Below are positions 19,447-33,900 of a stretch of DNA of 64,000 nt, piece after piece (within the stretch, counting starts at the first letter, position 1; every line of letters begins with the position of its first letter). Location of the stretch: assembly GCA_030522415.1 (NCBI GenBank), contig CM060104.1:25572325-25636324 (forward strand), in the 5' to 3' direction. The position numbers and the translations under genes are program-made. The notes under the pieces are model-generated. The model had not been told where the DNA came from. It did no database searches and saw nothing but the letters and a program-made list of their open reading frames with translations. This stretch comes from Channallabes apus (lineage: Eukaryota; Chordata; Actinopteri; Siluriformes; Clariidae).

Positions 19447-21617
19447 ATTCAATTAAATTCAGTTTTATTTGTATAGCGCTTTTAACAATTGACATTGTCT
19501 CAAAAAAGCTTTACACAATCAAAAGAACTATTTAAGTTTGTGTGGAATGTGAATGTGTATGAATCAAAATGTTCAGATAGTCCCTGGTGAGCAAGCCCGA
19601 GGGCGACAGTGGCAAGGAAAATCTCCCTGAGATGGTAATAGGAAGAAACCTTGAGAGGAACCAGACTCAACAGGGAACCCATCCTCATCTGGGTGAAACA
19701 GGTAGCAGGAAATGATCTGCATTTATACAGTGTTAAGTGTTAGGTTCAGCTGTAATAGTTGATGTTAATTGATGTTATAATAGTTGATGTAAAATGGAGT
19801 CCAGTAGTTATTGGAGACTCAGATAGACTTGTAGAAAGTTCCAGTCCTGAACTATCGAATTGTCAAGTCCTCAGAGAAACAGCTGACAACACCAGTCGAG
19901 GCCAGAACCATCTTCTAAGTAGATAGAATCATCCCCAGACACCGGACACATCCTAAAGAGACACACGGGGCATCCATGCGACGAGACCTCCAACCAGAAA
20001 CGGGGCACCAGGATGGATCAGACAGGTCCGGAGGGCAGAGGGAGTCTGGATCACTGGCAGCTCAGGAACCACATGTGTAGCTCGACAGAGAGAGAGAGAA
20101 AGAGTGAAAGGGGGAGACAGGGGGAGAGAGGAAAGAGAAAGAGGGGGAGGAAGAGAAGAGGAGGAGAGATTGCAATTAGGTATGGTCACAGTCACAATGT
20201 CTAATGTGAATGTATATTTACTGTAGAGTGCAAGCAGGGACTCCGGCAGGACTTTACCTTATGGCAAATCAATTTATAAAAATGCTTGGCAAAATAAATA
20301 GGTTTTGAGCCTAGAGTTAAACACTGAGAGTGTGTCTGAGTCCCGAACACTATTTGGAAGACTATTCCATAATTTTGGGGCTTTGTAAGAAAAAGCTCTG
20401 CCCCCAGATGTAGTTTTCATAATACGCGGTACTGACAAGCAGGATGCATCCTTTGAGCGAAGTAGGCGTGGCGGATCGTAAGACACTAGCAGTTCGCTCA
20501 GATACTGCGGCGTGAGACCATTTAATGCTTTATATGTCAAGAGTAGTATTTTAAAATCAATGCGAAATTTCACAGGGAGCCAATGTAGTGAAGATAGGAT
20601 AGGGGTGATGTGCTCATATCTTCTGGTTCTAGTGAGGACTCTCGCTGCTGTATTCTGGACTAGCTGAAGCTTGTTTATGCACCTAACAGAACAACCAGAC
20701 AGTAAGGGATTACAATAGTCCAACCTTGAAGTGATAAAAGCATGAACTAGTTTTTCAGCATCGTTTAGCGACAATATATTTCTTATCTTGGCAATATTTC
20801 TGAGGTGAAAGAATGCTACCCTGGTGATATTATCTACATGAGCTTCAAATGAAAGGCTGGAATCTATAATCACACCGAGGTCTTTTACTGTTGCACTTGA
20901 TGGAACAGAAAGGCCATCTAAAGTTACGGTGTGATCTAAGATTTTACTTCTAGCTGTATGCGGTCCTATGACTAGAACTTCTGTCTCATCCGGATTAAGC
21001 AGAAAGAAGTTAATTAGCATCCAATTTCTTATGTCCTGCACACATTGCTCAACTTTAGTAAGATGGTTTTTCTCATCAGGTTTTGTTGAGACGTATAGCT
21101 GTGTGTCGTCAGCATAACAATGAAAACTAATACCATGCTTACGGATTATGTTGCCCAGAGGAAGCATGTAAAGGGAAAAAAGCAGTGGACCTAAAACTGA
21201 ACCCTGTGGAACGTCAAACTCCACTAGCGAGCATGCAAAATAATCACCATTTAAGTCTACATACTGATAACGATCGGTCAAATAGGATCTGAGCCAGGAG
21301 AGGGCTGTACCCTTAATTATTACTACATTTTCTAATCTGTGAAGAAGAATAGCATGATCAATGGTGTCAAAAGCTGCACTGAGGTCGAGTAATACAAGCA
21401 CAGTTACACAACCCTGATCAGAGGCCAATAGGAGGTCATTTACTACTATAACGAGTGCTGTTTCTGTGCTGTGATGAGGCCTACATCCTGACTGATACAG
21501 TTCATGTATGCCATTTCTATGTAGATATGAGAATAGCTGCTCCGCTACTATCTTTTCCAGAATCTTAGAGATAAAGGGGTGGTTTGATATTAGCCTGACA
21601 GGTTTCTTAATGCGTTG
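19447..21617 (-). mobile_element. L2 LINE copy 2, 5'-truncated
   Basis: The 3' tail starts at 19447, and the copy follows the L2 sequence through the 3' UTR into the reverse transcriptase to about 21617. There 'gacaggtttcttaatg' is followed by unrelated sequence. A small deletion relative to copy 3 lies near 21600 and another region of the 3' UTR near 20255 is shortened. The GA-rich stretch at 20085-20165 belongs to the L2 tail; copy 3 has the same. Confidence 0.88.
20274..21428 (-). pseudogene. L2 reverse transcriptase, C-terminal part
   Basis: The 384-codon minus-strand frame covers the palm to the C-terminus: '[17 protein letters not shown]' (box A), '[15 protein letters not shown]' (box B) and 'YADDTQLYV' (box C active site), then the conserved tail ending near '[10 protein letters not shown]'. 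The N-terminal endonuclease and fingers are missing through 5' truncation. It is closely related by eye to the copy at 38549-40768. Confidence 0.88.
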
Positions 21618-21939
21618 AAATTGGATACATGCTTAAGATTAGATTTATAAACTCACACCGTTCTCTTCAGATGCACTGATTCCTCACTACAGCCTGTGTC
21701 TGAGTTTAATCTTTGTGTTGCAGGTCTTCTAAAGAAACTAAGTGAGAATTCTCACACGTTATTACTCTGATTATACAGCTGATAATGGTTTAGAATCATA
21801 GAGCAAGATAAGCGTAAAAACATTAGTGCACTGTCATTAACTTACACTGTTATTTTAATACTACTGATGTCACAACAGTTAAATATATTAATGATTATAT
21901 AAAATATCTGTATGTTCATATATATGTTTTCTGTTCCAG

Positions 21940-22195
21940 TTCATCCCAAAGCTGTTAAGTTCCGTAAGGGCTCCGTGCAGGACACTCAAGTTTTTCCACT
22001 CATACTAAAGTTACTGGGGTGTCTTTATACTGGATAAGAGTTTGGGCCTCTGAAATAAAATTCTATTACTAAACAAAGATGTGTCCTACACAACTGTGTG
22101 CCTTTGACTTTGTATGAACAGTTTGGGGAAGAACTAAGTATGAGTGTGGTAGTTGCACCGCACATAGTTTTTCATCATATAGTGTACTCTAAAAC
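21940..22195. repeat. Degenerate DNA-transposon relic
   Basis: Phrases such as 'ccagttcatcccaaagctgt', 'gcaggacactcaag', 'cagtttggggaagaac' and 'catatagtgta' match a very common fish DNA transposon, probably Tc1/mariner type, as I remember it. Only one decayed arm is visible and no end or duplication is clear. Bases 21618-21939 show nothing recognisable. Confidence 0.45.
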
Positions 22196-24180
22196 ATTAA
22201 ATAATACATTTAATAATTATGTTAAGTGATGTATGCTATTTACATCGCTACAATTTACAATGTTCTAATTATGTTTTTGTTTAGTCTTGAACTAAATGAT
22301 TAATACTTATTAATTGTTAAAGTTTTATTGTAATTAATTGTTTTATTAAAAATGATGTGTAAGCCCCTTCAGTAGGTGTGTAACAGGTGTGGCGACCTAT
22401 TCAGCGTGGCTGGTGACAAATTGAAGAATGAATAGATCTCGCACTCTGGCCACATTATAAAAGTGGCGTGGGAGCTGAGTTTGGGGGCCAAAATTCCAGA
22501 GTAACATCAGCGTGAGTGAATGTTGGAGTTTAAGGCGAGAGTGGCCTGCAGCAAAGCAGTGCCATGCACTTAAGAAATGTCAAAGGCAAGTGAAGGAAGT
22601 ACTGCTGACTGATCACTACATGAGAAATATCCTGGTCCACGTATTCCAGTACGCATTCTATGCACTGGAGCCACCTAATACATGCTGCCGTGGCACCATC
22701 ATCTATGCCACACACTAGCTAATGCGAACCAGCTGCCAGTGAAGAAAAGGCACTGGGTTTCGCCATCGAGGGCCCCGTGCCCAGTCAGGGTAAGATGCCC
22801 AGGCTTTGTAAGACCCAAAAGCTGTGGGTGGGGGGGCAGTGGGAGCTTCAGTGAATGTAGGAGTTATTAAAGCCGCATTAAAGCTCTCATGAGCAGAAGC
22901 CAGGAGAAACAATTCTGCCACTATAAAGCCATCATCAAGGACTCTTCGGCAATACCCCACATCATTGGAGTGCCAAGGATGACATCATGCAAAGACAAGC
23001 AAGTGCTTCTGTTAAGTGTCTGTCCACAACCCAGTGATGAGAAAGGTTAGTGTGATCATGGCCGCTGTGTTGAAGAGCCGGTAGGAGCTGCTGCCCATGT
23101 CCACTCTGCCACTCTGCCACTCCGTCATTGCTCATGCTCACCAGCTGAGTGCCACTCTGCCGGCTCGGCACTGCCTGGACCTGCATGTGCAACTCTGACT
23201 TCACTGGTTACATGGGTTTCACTGCTCACTTTGTCAACTACTGTATGTTACTAAAAGAACTTTATGTATTTGTCCCAATGCTGAGTGACCTTCACAACAT
23301 GTTGTTTGCATGATTTTGTTCTGTGGCACACATTTTGCTGTGCTGTGCTTTTTTTCTGCTTCCAAAAATATACACCCCTTCTTGTAGGGTCAATGCCCCA
23401 ATGAGTTCTGGTGCTCCTGGATTTTATAAAATGTGGTGATGAAGGAGAAAATGAAAGTATACCCATATGAGTTATGTGTGCTGTCAAATATGTAGACTGA
23501 TAATGCTAATGATGTAGAAATGATGACTGATTATCTAACAGTTTCCTTATTTTTTACCCATAATTTCAGTGTTATAACTTTTTATAAAGTTTAACATCAT
23601 ATTTAAACAAATGATTACATAAAACTAAAAGAGATGATGGTGAATTCATATACTCTAATTAATAAATAATTAATAAATAAATGATATGAATATTAATTTA
23701 CATTAATTATATGAACAATATTATTGTATATTAATAAAGTATTACAACATTTAAGCAATGAGAGAACACTACCCATAGTGTGTTTAAAATGTATGCAACA
23801 GAGAAGAATGAGATGATGTGAGTCAGTTGACAATAAAACAATAAATTTACTACTAATAAATAAAAAGGAGTTACAGGACAGAGTTGTGTGCAGCATGGGA
23901 GAGAGGAAAACTCAGTAACAGGTTCTTCTGCTGTTTAAGGGGAAAAAATATGAATAGTTTTAAAGACTATGAGTAGATCTTACTGTTCATGGTTTATCAT
24001 GTGGCTTCCCTAAAAAAAGAATCTTTAAAACTAATCTGCAAGATCATTTTACTTTGCATAATTTTTAACGTTTATCTGCCTCACCCATGTTCTTGCTAAA
24101 TCATCCCAACTTGCACTTTTCTTCACTATATTCACACATAAGCTGTTATTTCTGTGGTTAGTTCATTTGATCATATCATG
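22196..24180. other. Unassigned region
   Basis: About 2 kb without a supported gene. A block at 22360-23220 is less AT-rich and holds a TATAAAAG near 22457 and short frames up to 81 codons without recognisable domains, so it could be a decayed LTR element. The remainder is AT-rich. Confidence 0.4.
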
Positions 24181-24194
24181 TAACAACAATGTAA

Positions 24195-24199
24195 TATGA

Positions 24200-24243
<44 letters not shown>

Positions 24244-24262
24244 AATAAGGAAGGAAGGAAGG
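24195..24262. repeat. (GAAA)n/(GAAG)n microsatellite
   Basis: An uninterrupted GAAA tetranucleotide run is followed by several AAGG units. Confidence 0.95.
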
Positions 24263-24584
24263 AAAGAACACCCAATAGTATTTTCTTTTTGTATAATATT
24301 ATGTAGTTTAACTCACAATGCTGAGAATCTACCCACAATAATAATAACAATCCCTAATAGAGTAATAATAATAATAACAATAATCATAATAAGCCTGTGT
24401 TTATAATGCAAAACGAGTTGGAGGCTTTAATAATTTAAGAACATTTATATCCAAAACGTTTGCACTGAACTTTGTTTTTTGTTTGTTTGTTTGTTTATTC
24501 CACTATTACTGTTTATTTTATTACTTTGTCCCATCTGTGAAAAGAAGCAGACTAAATGTTTTCTTGTTATACTTTAAAATTAAG

Positions 24585-24714
24585 TTAAATTTTCACTTTG
24601 ATCTAAAGGTATAAACTTTTCCATTTAATTAAAAATCTCTCTCTCTCCCGCCCTCTTGCATGTTTTTGACTCCGCCTCCAGCTTTGTCCCGATTAAATAA
24701 ATATGTCACTCCAC
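24585..24714 (+). promoter_or_regulatory. Putative promoter of the glycine-rich peptide gene
   Basis: Upstream of the inferred first exon lie a TATA-like ATTAAATAAATA near 24692-24703 and a CT-rich tract. At 24591-24600 is TTTTCACTTT, whose complement AAAGTGAAAA resembles an interferon-regulatory-factor half-site pair. All are short motifs, so this is suggestive only. Confidence 0.3.
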
Positions 24715-25242
24715 ATTGAATCTATTCATCAGGAGAAGAACACAGTAAGTATTTAAATCTAAAGTTATAATATGTGAATTTTATGAATCCAAACTAAATA
24801 AACAGGTCAGAGGATTTTTTACTGAAGTTGTGTTTTAAATAAATTACATAGCTCAGTATGGACTATAGTAATGTCATATTTAAGAGAAGCCATGAGTTAT
24901 TAAGAGTGTGTTATCTTTTACATAGTGTGTTACAATGTATAGTGGCATTTATTGACACTATGCAGTGTCACACCTGTGGACAAAGAGACGCACATTCATA
25001 TTTGAATGTCCACAAATTGTTTGTAATCTGGTGTTGTAAATGTACAGTTTCCTCATTTTAGTTCCACCATGTATTTCTTGTGGTAGGTTTTTTTTTCAGT
25101 TATGTTAAGAGCATATGTTATTTAATTCTTATACCGTATGCGCCAAAATATACAGTACTGAAACTTGTTCCAGGGAGCCGAACAGCATTCCTACCTAACG
25201 CTGTTTTAAAGGGCTGCAACTGTGCACTTCCTTGAGAGGATT

Positions 25243-26859
<1,617 letters not shown>

Positions 26860-26982
26860 TCTTTTTCTGAAGTTGCTTAGAAATAACTCACACAATCCAC
26901 ACAATCTCTCTTTTTGCAGGTCGAGGAATAACCTCCAGTAATTGAAAAAGAGTATTTTGTGGGAAACAGACCACTGATAAAG

Positions 26983-28165
26983 ATGAGCGGTAAGTGAACA
27001 GTTTAATTTGACTCATCACTGATCACTACTAGAATCCTGTGTTCTATTGCTTTTGTCTCTTCAGGTGAAATTGCATATCTCACATAATACTAGAGCATTC
27101 TTTCAGTCTGACTCTTTTGACAAAATTCAAAAGTTGTGTTTAGCTTATAGTTAGGAGTGAACATTACAAAAATAAAAATAAAGATAGAACCATGATTAAT
27201 GTGTGAGCATTTGTCTCCTTATGATCTCAGGTGAGAGAAAGTAGGCGTCATCTTTTTAGCTAGATTCAGCTTAAATATGAGTTTCAGTCTTTTATGGTCT
27301 GGTTGCCATGTTACAGTGATGGCTCGCGGTCCTCCTGCGGTAGTTTGTTATTAAACCCTGCTACTGATATAAAAAAGTGGAGCCATTTACTCTTTGATCA
27401 GTCACCCTCTCTAAAGAGAAAACATCTGTCAATTATAACCTGTAGACCAAAGAACTGTATAGATAAAGAGCATTATCAACCAAACTAATCTTTGGTACAA
27501 GTTGTCCAGGTGTTCCAGGTGTTACAAACCAGTCTAGTCATTCTCCTCTGATCTCATTCATCAACAGAGTCTTTTAGCTTTTAGACTTCTGGACTCCTTA
27601 AAAAGAGATTTTTAACAAACGAAACCACTGTTGAGGTTTTAAAATTAAGCTTGTAGTGCAATGGATATGCTGATAATGTATATTAATTTCTCTCTCATGC
27701 TGTGGTTTCCCAGCCTGGGGTGGAGGAGGTGGAGGTGGAGGAGGAGGCGGCGGAGGTGGTGGAGGTGGCGGAGGTGGCGGAGGACGACTGTGCTGGTGGG
27801 GGTGGTGCTGGTAAGTATCTATGGAATTAAATTTTATTAGTTTATTAAAACTTTATTTAAATAAACATATCATATTTAATATGTAATAACTATATTAAAT
27901 ATGACACATTTTTAAAAAAAGTTCTGTATAGAAAAGAAAATATTAACTACTACTTCTACTAATAATAATTATAACAATAATGTATTAAATATAATACACA
28001 TTTTATTACTAAAGTTAATACAGTTGCTTCATACTGTAAATATTAATGGTCTTATGTTCTACATCTTCACATGGTGTGTAGACTAACTTAATCTGTGAGG
28101 AGTCACATCAAGAATAAATATGATACACATATGATTAAATCTGCTTTTTTCTCCTTCTTTACAGA
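26983..28165 (+). CDS. Predicted 34-residue glycine-rich peptide (spliced)
   Basis: Translation starts at ATG 26983-26985 near the end of exon 2 (M-S-), the third codon is split across intron 2, and exon 3 encodes A-W, 22 glycines and RLCWWGWC. The stop TGA is split between the last two bases of exon 3 and the first base of exon 4. The glycine codons vary only at third positions (GGA, GGT, GGC), as expected if glycine is selected. I recognise no family and see no signal peptide. The Trp/Cys-rich tail could suit membrane or metal contact, but that is speculation. A small antimicrobial-type or structural peptide is possible; a non-coding transcript is the main alternative. Confidence 0.4.
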
Positions 28166-28270
28166 TTCATCTTCAACTTCAGATACAATTTCAAGCCATA
28201 CTTAATCTGATTTTGTCTGAATCTTATGCGAAGATTATTATGACAATAAAGTCTTAAAAATAAAATAAAA

Positions 28271-28821
28271 ATCAGTGAGAGCTGAAACTCTGAAGTCTTG
28301 CTTTTTTAATTTGTTGATATTTATAAAACTAAGACATTGCTTTATTATTGTAACTTTGTATATAATTGATTATTAGATGCTTTACATCCCGTCAGGACTT
28401 TATTACTTCTCTGATTGGTTGTAAACATGAAAAAGTAATGGCTACAGGATTTAAATACCACAATCAAGTGGTGTAAGTAAAAGGCAATAATACAGCAGGT
28501 AGTAAATAAACCACCACTTATATTTCAATTACTGAACATATTTGCACATTCACATGCTCATAACATTTCTAATATATGTAAGTGATATTAACTTTATAGA
28601 ATATGGGTTATCATAAATAAATTATTTTAAAAAGTGTCTAAAAACCAATAACATCCCTGTTACCCAAGTGCAACAAAGACATTTTATTAGCAACATCCCA
28701 AGCTAGTGTCTGGATGTGATCCACTAGTCCAGCAATATACTTTGTCAAAATGTGAGCTAGTAAATGCTGATTACAGATAAAAGTATTACTAATGATGTAG
28801 GAATGACTGGACATCATGCAA
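28271..28821. other. Unassigned AT-rich region
   Basis: There is no open frame with a recognised domain and no obvious repeat border. The sequence is AT-rich up to the LINE tail at 28822. Confidence 0.6.
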
Positions 28822-29720
28822 ATCAAATTCAAATTTTATTGGTCACATACACAATCATACACAGTATAATATGCAGTGAAATGCTTTATACGACCGCCAG
28901 TGACCTTAAAAAAAGAAAATAAAATCTTGTACGTAAAATAAATAATCAATAAAAAGGAAATACTAAAGAAATAATTTTAACTAGTAAAATTAACTGTGCA
29001 TAAGGGCATAATAAAATATTGCAAAAATATAGAAATATGGGATTAAAGTGTCAGTGGTTGTGCAAATATGCATGAAGGTGACATGTGCAATTGTCCAGAT
29101 GTATGAGTATTTAGTGCAAGTGTCTATGAATGTGTCCATGATTGTCCAGTCAGTGTTGTGAGCTTAAAAGATGTTATTAGTCCTGTGTGGAGGTGTGATT
29201 GAGAGACCTTATCGCCTGCGGGAAGAAGCTCCTCCTCAGTCTCTCTGTGTTGGCCTTTAGGGAGCGGAATCTCTTCCCAGACCGCAACAAAGAGAACAGT
29301 CCATTACTGGGGTGACTGAGGTCCTTCATGATCTTCCTGGCCTTAGTCCAGCACCGCTTGCTGTAGATGGAGTGTAGGTCAGGGAGCTCAGTGCGGATGG
29401 TGCGCTCGGCTGATCGCACCACCCTCTGTAGAGCTCGTCTGTCCTGCATGGTGCTGTTCCCGAACCAGGTCGTGATGTTTCCCGTCAGGATGCTCTCTAT
29501 GGTGCAGGAGTAGAAGTTCCTGAGCACCTTGGAGGGCAGTCTAAAGTCTCTCAAGCGTCTGAGGTGGTAGAGACACTGCCGGGCTTTTTTCACCACGGTG
29601 TTGATGTGACAGGACCATGACAGGTCCTGCGTGATGTGAACACCGAGGTATCTGAAGCTGTCCACTCTCTCCACTGGGCTCCTGTTGATGACGGGGGTCT
29701 GGTAGTTCCTCTCCTGCTTT
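28822..29720 (-). mobile_element. LINE-C, 3' fragment
   Basis: The minus-strand LINE begins with the tail 'attcaaattttattggtcac' near 28822 and runs to about 29720, where it is 5'-truncated. Its tail is nearly the same as the tail of the tRNA-Ile-derived SINE at 44415-44562, which suggests that this LINE family mobilises the SINE. Confidence 0.8.
29177..29720 (-). pseudogene. LINE-C reverse transcriptase C-terminal fragment
   Basis: The frame encodes the typical post-palm segment of a jockey/CR1/Rex1-group reverse transcriptase: 'ERVDSFRYLGVHITQDL', 'KKARQCLYHLRRLRDF', 'NFYSCTIESILTGNIT' and 'ALQRVVRSAERTI', with a conserved Cys/His-like tail. It is open for 165 codons, and the catalytic palm lies in the missing 5' part. 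No activity is expected. Confidence 0.8.
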
Positions 29721-29960
29721 GTACTAAAGTGCTTTGCACTTCACACACTGATCAAGCTGATTGTTTGGTTGAACAGCCTTCACAAATTGAATGCCTTGCA
29801 GTTTCCATCCAAATGCCAGGCATTTACAGTGAGCCCCTTCTTCTCTTATTCCGAGAAAGGCACGTCCATTAAGTTCCCATTTATTCATTTGCAGGGTTCC
29901 ACCATTAGATGGTGCTCTGTTCTCAAGAACACATTAGCCCATATACCAACATAAACCAAC
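29721..29960. repeat. Relic sharing sequence with the TA element
   Basis: Over about 60 bp, 'tttattcatttgcagggttc' and 'ttctcaagaacacatta' match the left arm of the 40769-45554 element ('tttattcatttacctggtgc', 'ttctcaagaacacgtta'). The shared core includes CCACCATTAGATGG here and CCACCACTAGATGG there. No clean ends are visible. Confidence 0.55.
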
Positions 29961-30079
29961 ATGTGACATGTTACTGACGATTTTCAGGTAAACAAAGGTT
30001 TGAATCAGCATTGCATGTGCTTTTGACAAATTTAAATAAATGAATACAAGGATCAAGAACTGTGATTAACAATATATAT

Positions 30080-30332
30080 AGTAGTTAGATTAGATTAGAT
30101 TAGATTAGATTAACTTTATTGTTACTGCATATGTAGGTACAAGGCAACAGAATATAGGTAGCATCCAACCAGAAGTGTAGATTTAGTGAGGTAGATAAAT
30201 TACAGTGGTTGCAAATGAGCTGGTATTGCATGCCATGATAAAGAATTTTGCATATGGAGGTAATATAATGTGTACAATTATAAAACTTCGTCATCACCTA
30301 ACCGAGGTGCCTTCTGGGAAACTGGGTCTTCT
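30080..30332. repeat. Retroposon tail with (TTAGA)n and LTR-like relic
   Basis: A pentanucleotide run TTAGA at about 30085-30112 followed by 'aactttattgttactgcata' is a typical fish LINE/SINE 3' end on the minus strand. Bases about 30285-30332 ('cacctaaccgaggtgc', 'gggaaactggg') resemble the LTR of the non-autonomous family at 3516-5385. The resemblance resumes after the gypsy element at 35131-35188 ('gccctctaggggc'), so gypsy landed in an LTR relic. Confidence 0.5.
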
Positions 30333-30939
30333 TGTCACGCTCTCAGTGCCTTCGCGCTGATCAAAGACCCTTGACATTTCCTTTCCCACGCTGTCAGGTA
30401 CCCATCACGTGACCATGTTTTCCCACGCTGTCATCGCCCCTCCCACGCTGTCATCTCCCCGCCGGGACACCGGTTTCTCATCCAGCGCTGATTTCTTTCG
30501 GCTTATAAGGAGGCGCAGCGCGCAAGCTCGCCGCTGGATTATTGTATGTGTTTTTGCCACTGTTTTCTCGCGTCTCAGTCCATGATCTTTTCCACATTGC
30601 TGACCTTGTTTTGTTTCTCGTCTCTTCCCCTTGCCTCACGTTTTGGATTTGTCACTACATTCGGATTTAACGGCTCTTGACCTAACGCGCGCTCTCTCGA
30701 CTACGGCTTATCTTCACGTTTCGGCACAGACGCCACGCTGACGGATTTCACGGCTCTCGACCCAACGCACCTCTCCTCGACTTCGACTCAGCTCCACGCT
30801 CACGGCGCGTCGCCCGCCCCCGCGAATTTCCCGGCGCGACACGCCCACTCTCATTCATTCAAGCACAGTCAACGCCTCGTGCCTGCACCTGCATCTGGAT
30901 TCACCTCCGCGAACTGACGAACATCGTAGCCTCCTGACA
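30333..30939 (+). repeat. 5' LTR of the gypsy element
   Basis: The LTR starts at TGTCACGCTCTC directly after the CTTCT duplication and ends CTCCTGACA before the leader. A TTATAAGG box near 30503 is a likely TATA element. The terminal 200 bp are nearly identical to 34924-35130. Confidence 0.88.
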
Positions 30940-30957
30940 GAATAATCCAGCCATACC

Positions 30958-33900
30958 ATGGATCCAGCAGGATTAGACAGGATGAGACAGGCGTTGGAGA
31001 ATCAAGGCGTTCTCCTTGGGAAACACCAGGAGGAGTTGGTCACCACCAGACAGACGCTCGCTGATGTCACCGCCCAAATGCAGCGCCTCCAGATGCCCAC
31101 GGCACGGCCCACTCTCATGGACCTCCCGCGGGAGCCACACCTGCCAGCCCCTCCCACTTACGGCGGAGGACCAGGTACATGTAGATCCTTCCTGTCCCAA
31201 TGTTCTCTGATTTTTGAGCTTCAGGCCTCCACCTTCTCTTCTGAAAGATCCAGTTTAGCCTACATCATCACCCTTCTCACGGGTAGGGCCCGCAAGTGGG
31301 GCACGGCTCTCTGGGATGCACATGATCCATGTTGCGACAGTTTTTCTGATTTTTCTGGAGAGATGAAGAGGGTCTTTGACCGGTCTCACATCGGCAGAGA
31401 GGCCAGAACCAAGTTACTACGCCTCCGCCAGGGGTTACGTTCCGCTTATGATCATGCCATCGAGTTTCGGACCTTAGCTGCCTCCAGTGGATGGAATACT
31501 AGAGCCTTGGCCGACGTCTTCCTGGAGGGGCTGTCGGAGGCACTCAAGGACGAGTTAGTTCCCCGCGAACTCCCTTCGGACCTCCACGAACTTATGGATC
31601 TCGCTGGGAGGATCGACTCGCGTCTTCGTTCGAGGCACCCTTTCCGGAGGTCACCCCACCCTCCCCCTCCTCGCACGCAGAGTAATCAGGAGGACCCTAT
31701 GCAGCTGGGCAGAACCCGCATCTCCGATGAGGAGAGACAGCGCCGCCGCCTGGAGAGAGCTTGCTTCTACTGCGGGGACTCAGGCCACATGCTGAAGGAC
31801 TGCCCACTAAAAGGGAGGCACCCTCTAGTCAGATTGGGAGCCCTAGAGGGCGCTCCTCCCGATAAACTCCCGGAACCCCGCCCACTGCTCTCTGTAATAC
31901 TAGTTATCAACGGCCGACCTCACCCCATCCAGGCGCTCATTGACTCCGGTTCGGATTGGAACCTCATCAGCTCCGCTACAGCCAAAGCGCTGCAGGTCCC
32001 CTGCACTCCGCTGGACCATCCACTGTCCGTCCAAGCCCTAGATGGAAGCCCCCTTCCACCAATCACTCACAGAACCCTTCCACTCACTCTGAGAACATCT
32101 GGGAATCACTCTGAGAGGATCTGCCTCCTCGTCATCCGTAAGTCTCACGCCGCCCTGGTCCTCGGCCTTCCATGGTTAGCGCTTCACGGCCCCCAGATTG
32201 ACTGGGTCAAACATGTGATCACGGGTTGGAGCCCCTCTTGTGCCACGTCATGCCTTCACTCTGCACTCCCTACACCCCCAACTACAGCCAAGACTGAATA
32301 CACCCCGGACATCTCTAATGTCCCCACTTATTATCACGATCTCCAGCAGGTTTTCAGCAAAACCCGAGCCATGTCGCTTTCTCCTCATCGCCCATACGAC
32401 TGTTCCATCGACCTTCTCCCAGGCACCTCCCCACCCAAAGGCCGACTGTACTCCTTGTCTCGCCATGAGAGAGAATCCATGAACACCTACATCACAGAGG
32501 CCCTTGCCGCCGGAATCATCCGCCAATCCTCCTCCCCTGCCGGGGCAGGTTTCTTCTTCGTGAAGAAGAAAGACGGGTCCCTTCGCCCATGCATCGATTA
32601 CAGGGGCCTCAACGAAATCACCGTCAGGAACCGCTACCCACTTCCACTCATGGCGACCGCCTTCGAACTACTCCACGGGGCCGACACGTTCACGAAACTC
32701 GACCTGCGAAACGCTTATCACCTTGTCCGCATTCGCGAGGGAGATGAGTGGAAGACAGCCTTTAACACCTCTACGGGACATTACGAATATCTGGTGGTCC
32801 CTTTTGGTCTCACCAACGCCCCCGCTGTCTTCCAATCCCTCATTAATGACGTCCTCCGCGACTTCCTCAATTCATTTGTTTTCGTTTACCTGGATGACAT
32901 TTTAATTTTCTCTCAAGGATTGGGGGAACACCGTCACCATGTTCGTCAGGTTCTCCAGAGGCTCTTGGAGAACAAACTCTATGTCAAGGCGGAGAAGTGT
33001 GAGTTTCACACATCCTCCACCACCTTCCTGGGATTTGTCGTCTCCCCGTCTATGTTGGAGATGGAACCAGCCAAAGTCCAGGCTGTCTCTAGCTGGCCCA
33101 TACCAGACTCGCGGCGAGACCTCCAACGGTTTCTGGGGTTTGCCAACTTTTATCGACGCTTCATACGAGGGTACAGCTCCGTTGCCGCCCCCTTGACCTC
33201 GCTAACCTCCGCCAAGACCCGGTTCTGCTAGAATAAGGAAGCTGACCAAGCCTTCAATAATCTTAAGAAAAGATTCACCTCTGCCCCCATCCTCACTATT
33301 CCTGATCCATCTCAGCAGTTTGTGGTGGAGGTCGATGCCTCCAATACCGGGGTGGGTGGCATCCTCTCTCAAAGGTCCACCCAGGACAACAAGATGCACT
33401 CATGCGCATTCTACTCCCGTCGCCTAACCCCAGCTGAGAGAAACTATGATGTGGGAGACCGAGAACTCTTGGCCATCAAGCTAGCCCTGGAGGAGTAGAG
33501 ACACTGGCTAGAGGGGACTGAGCTTCCATTTCTAGTGTGGACCGACCATAGAAACCTGGAGTATCTGCGCACTGCCAAGAGACTCAATGCTCGTCAGGCC
33601 AGGTGGTCATTATTCTTCTCCAGGTTTAACTTTACCCTGTCCTACCGGCCAGACTCAAGGAATTCTAAGCCGGACGCCCTCTCCCGCCAGTCCCCCCCCC
33701 CCCCCCCCCAGGAGCCTACGTTGTATGACACTATCCTCCCGTCCCGCTGCCTTGTCGCTGCCATGGAACTGGACATAGAAAGCAAGGTTCGGCAGGCCCT
33801 GGCCCAGGAGGCCGGACCTAGCGAAGTTCCACCTAACCGTCTCTTCGTTCCCCTTCACCTACGCTCACAAGTTCTGGAATGGGGCCACGGATCCAAGCTA

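Noticed and set aside
22512..23487. Short frames of 60-81 codons on both strands
   Set aside because: There is no recognisable motif or splice context and they overlap on opposite strands.
27714..28206. Alternative Glu/Val-rich frame of exon 3 running on into exon 4 (ending SSSTSDTISSHT)
   Set aside because: In the matching phase exon 2 has a TGA one codon before its end and no start codon, and codon third-position variation supports the glycine frame.
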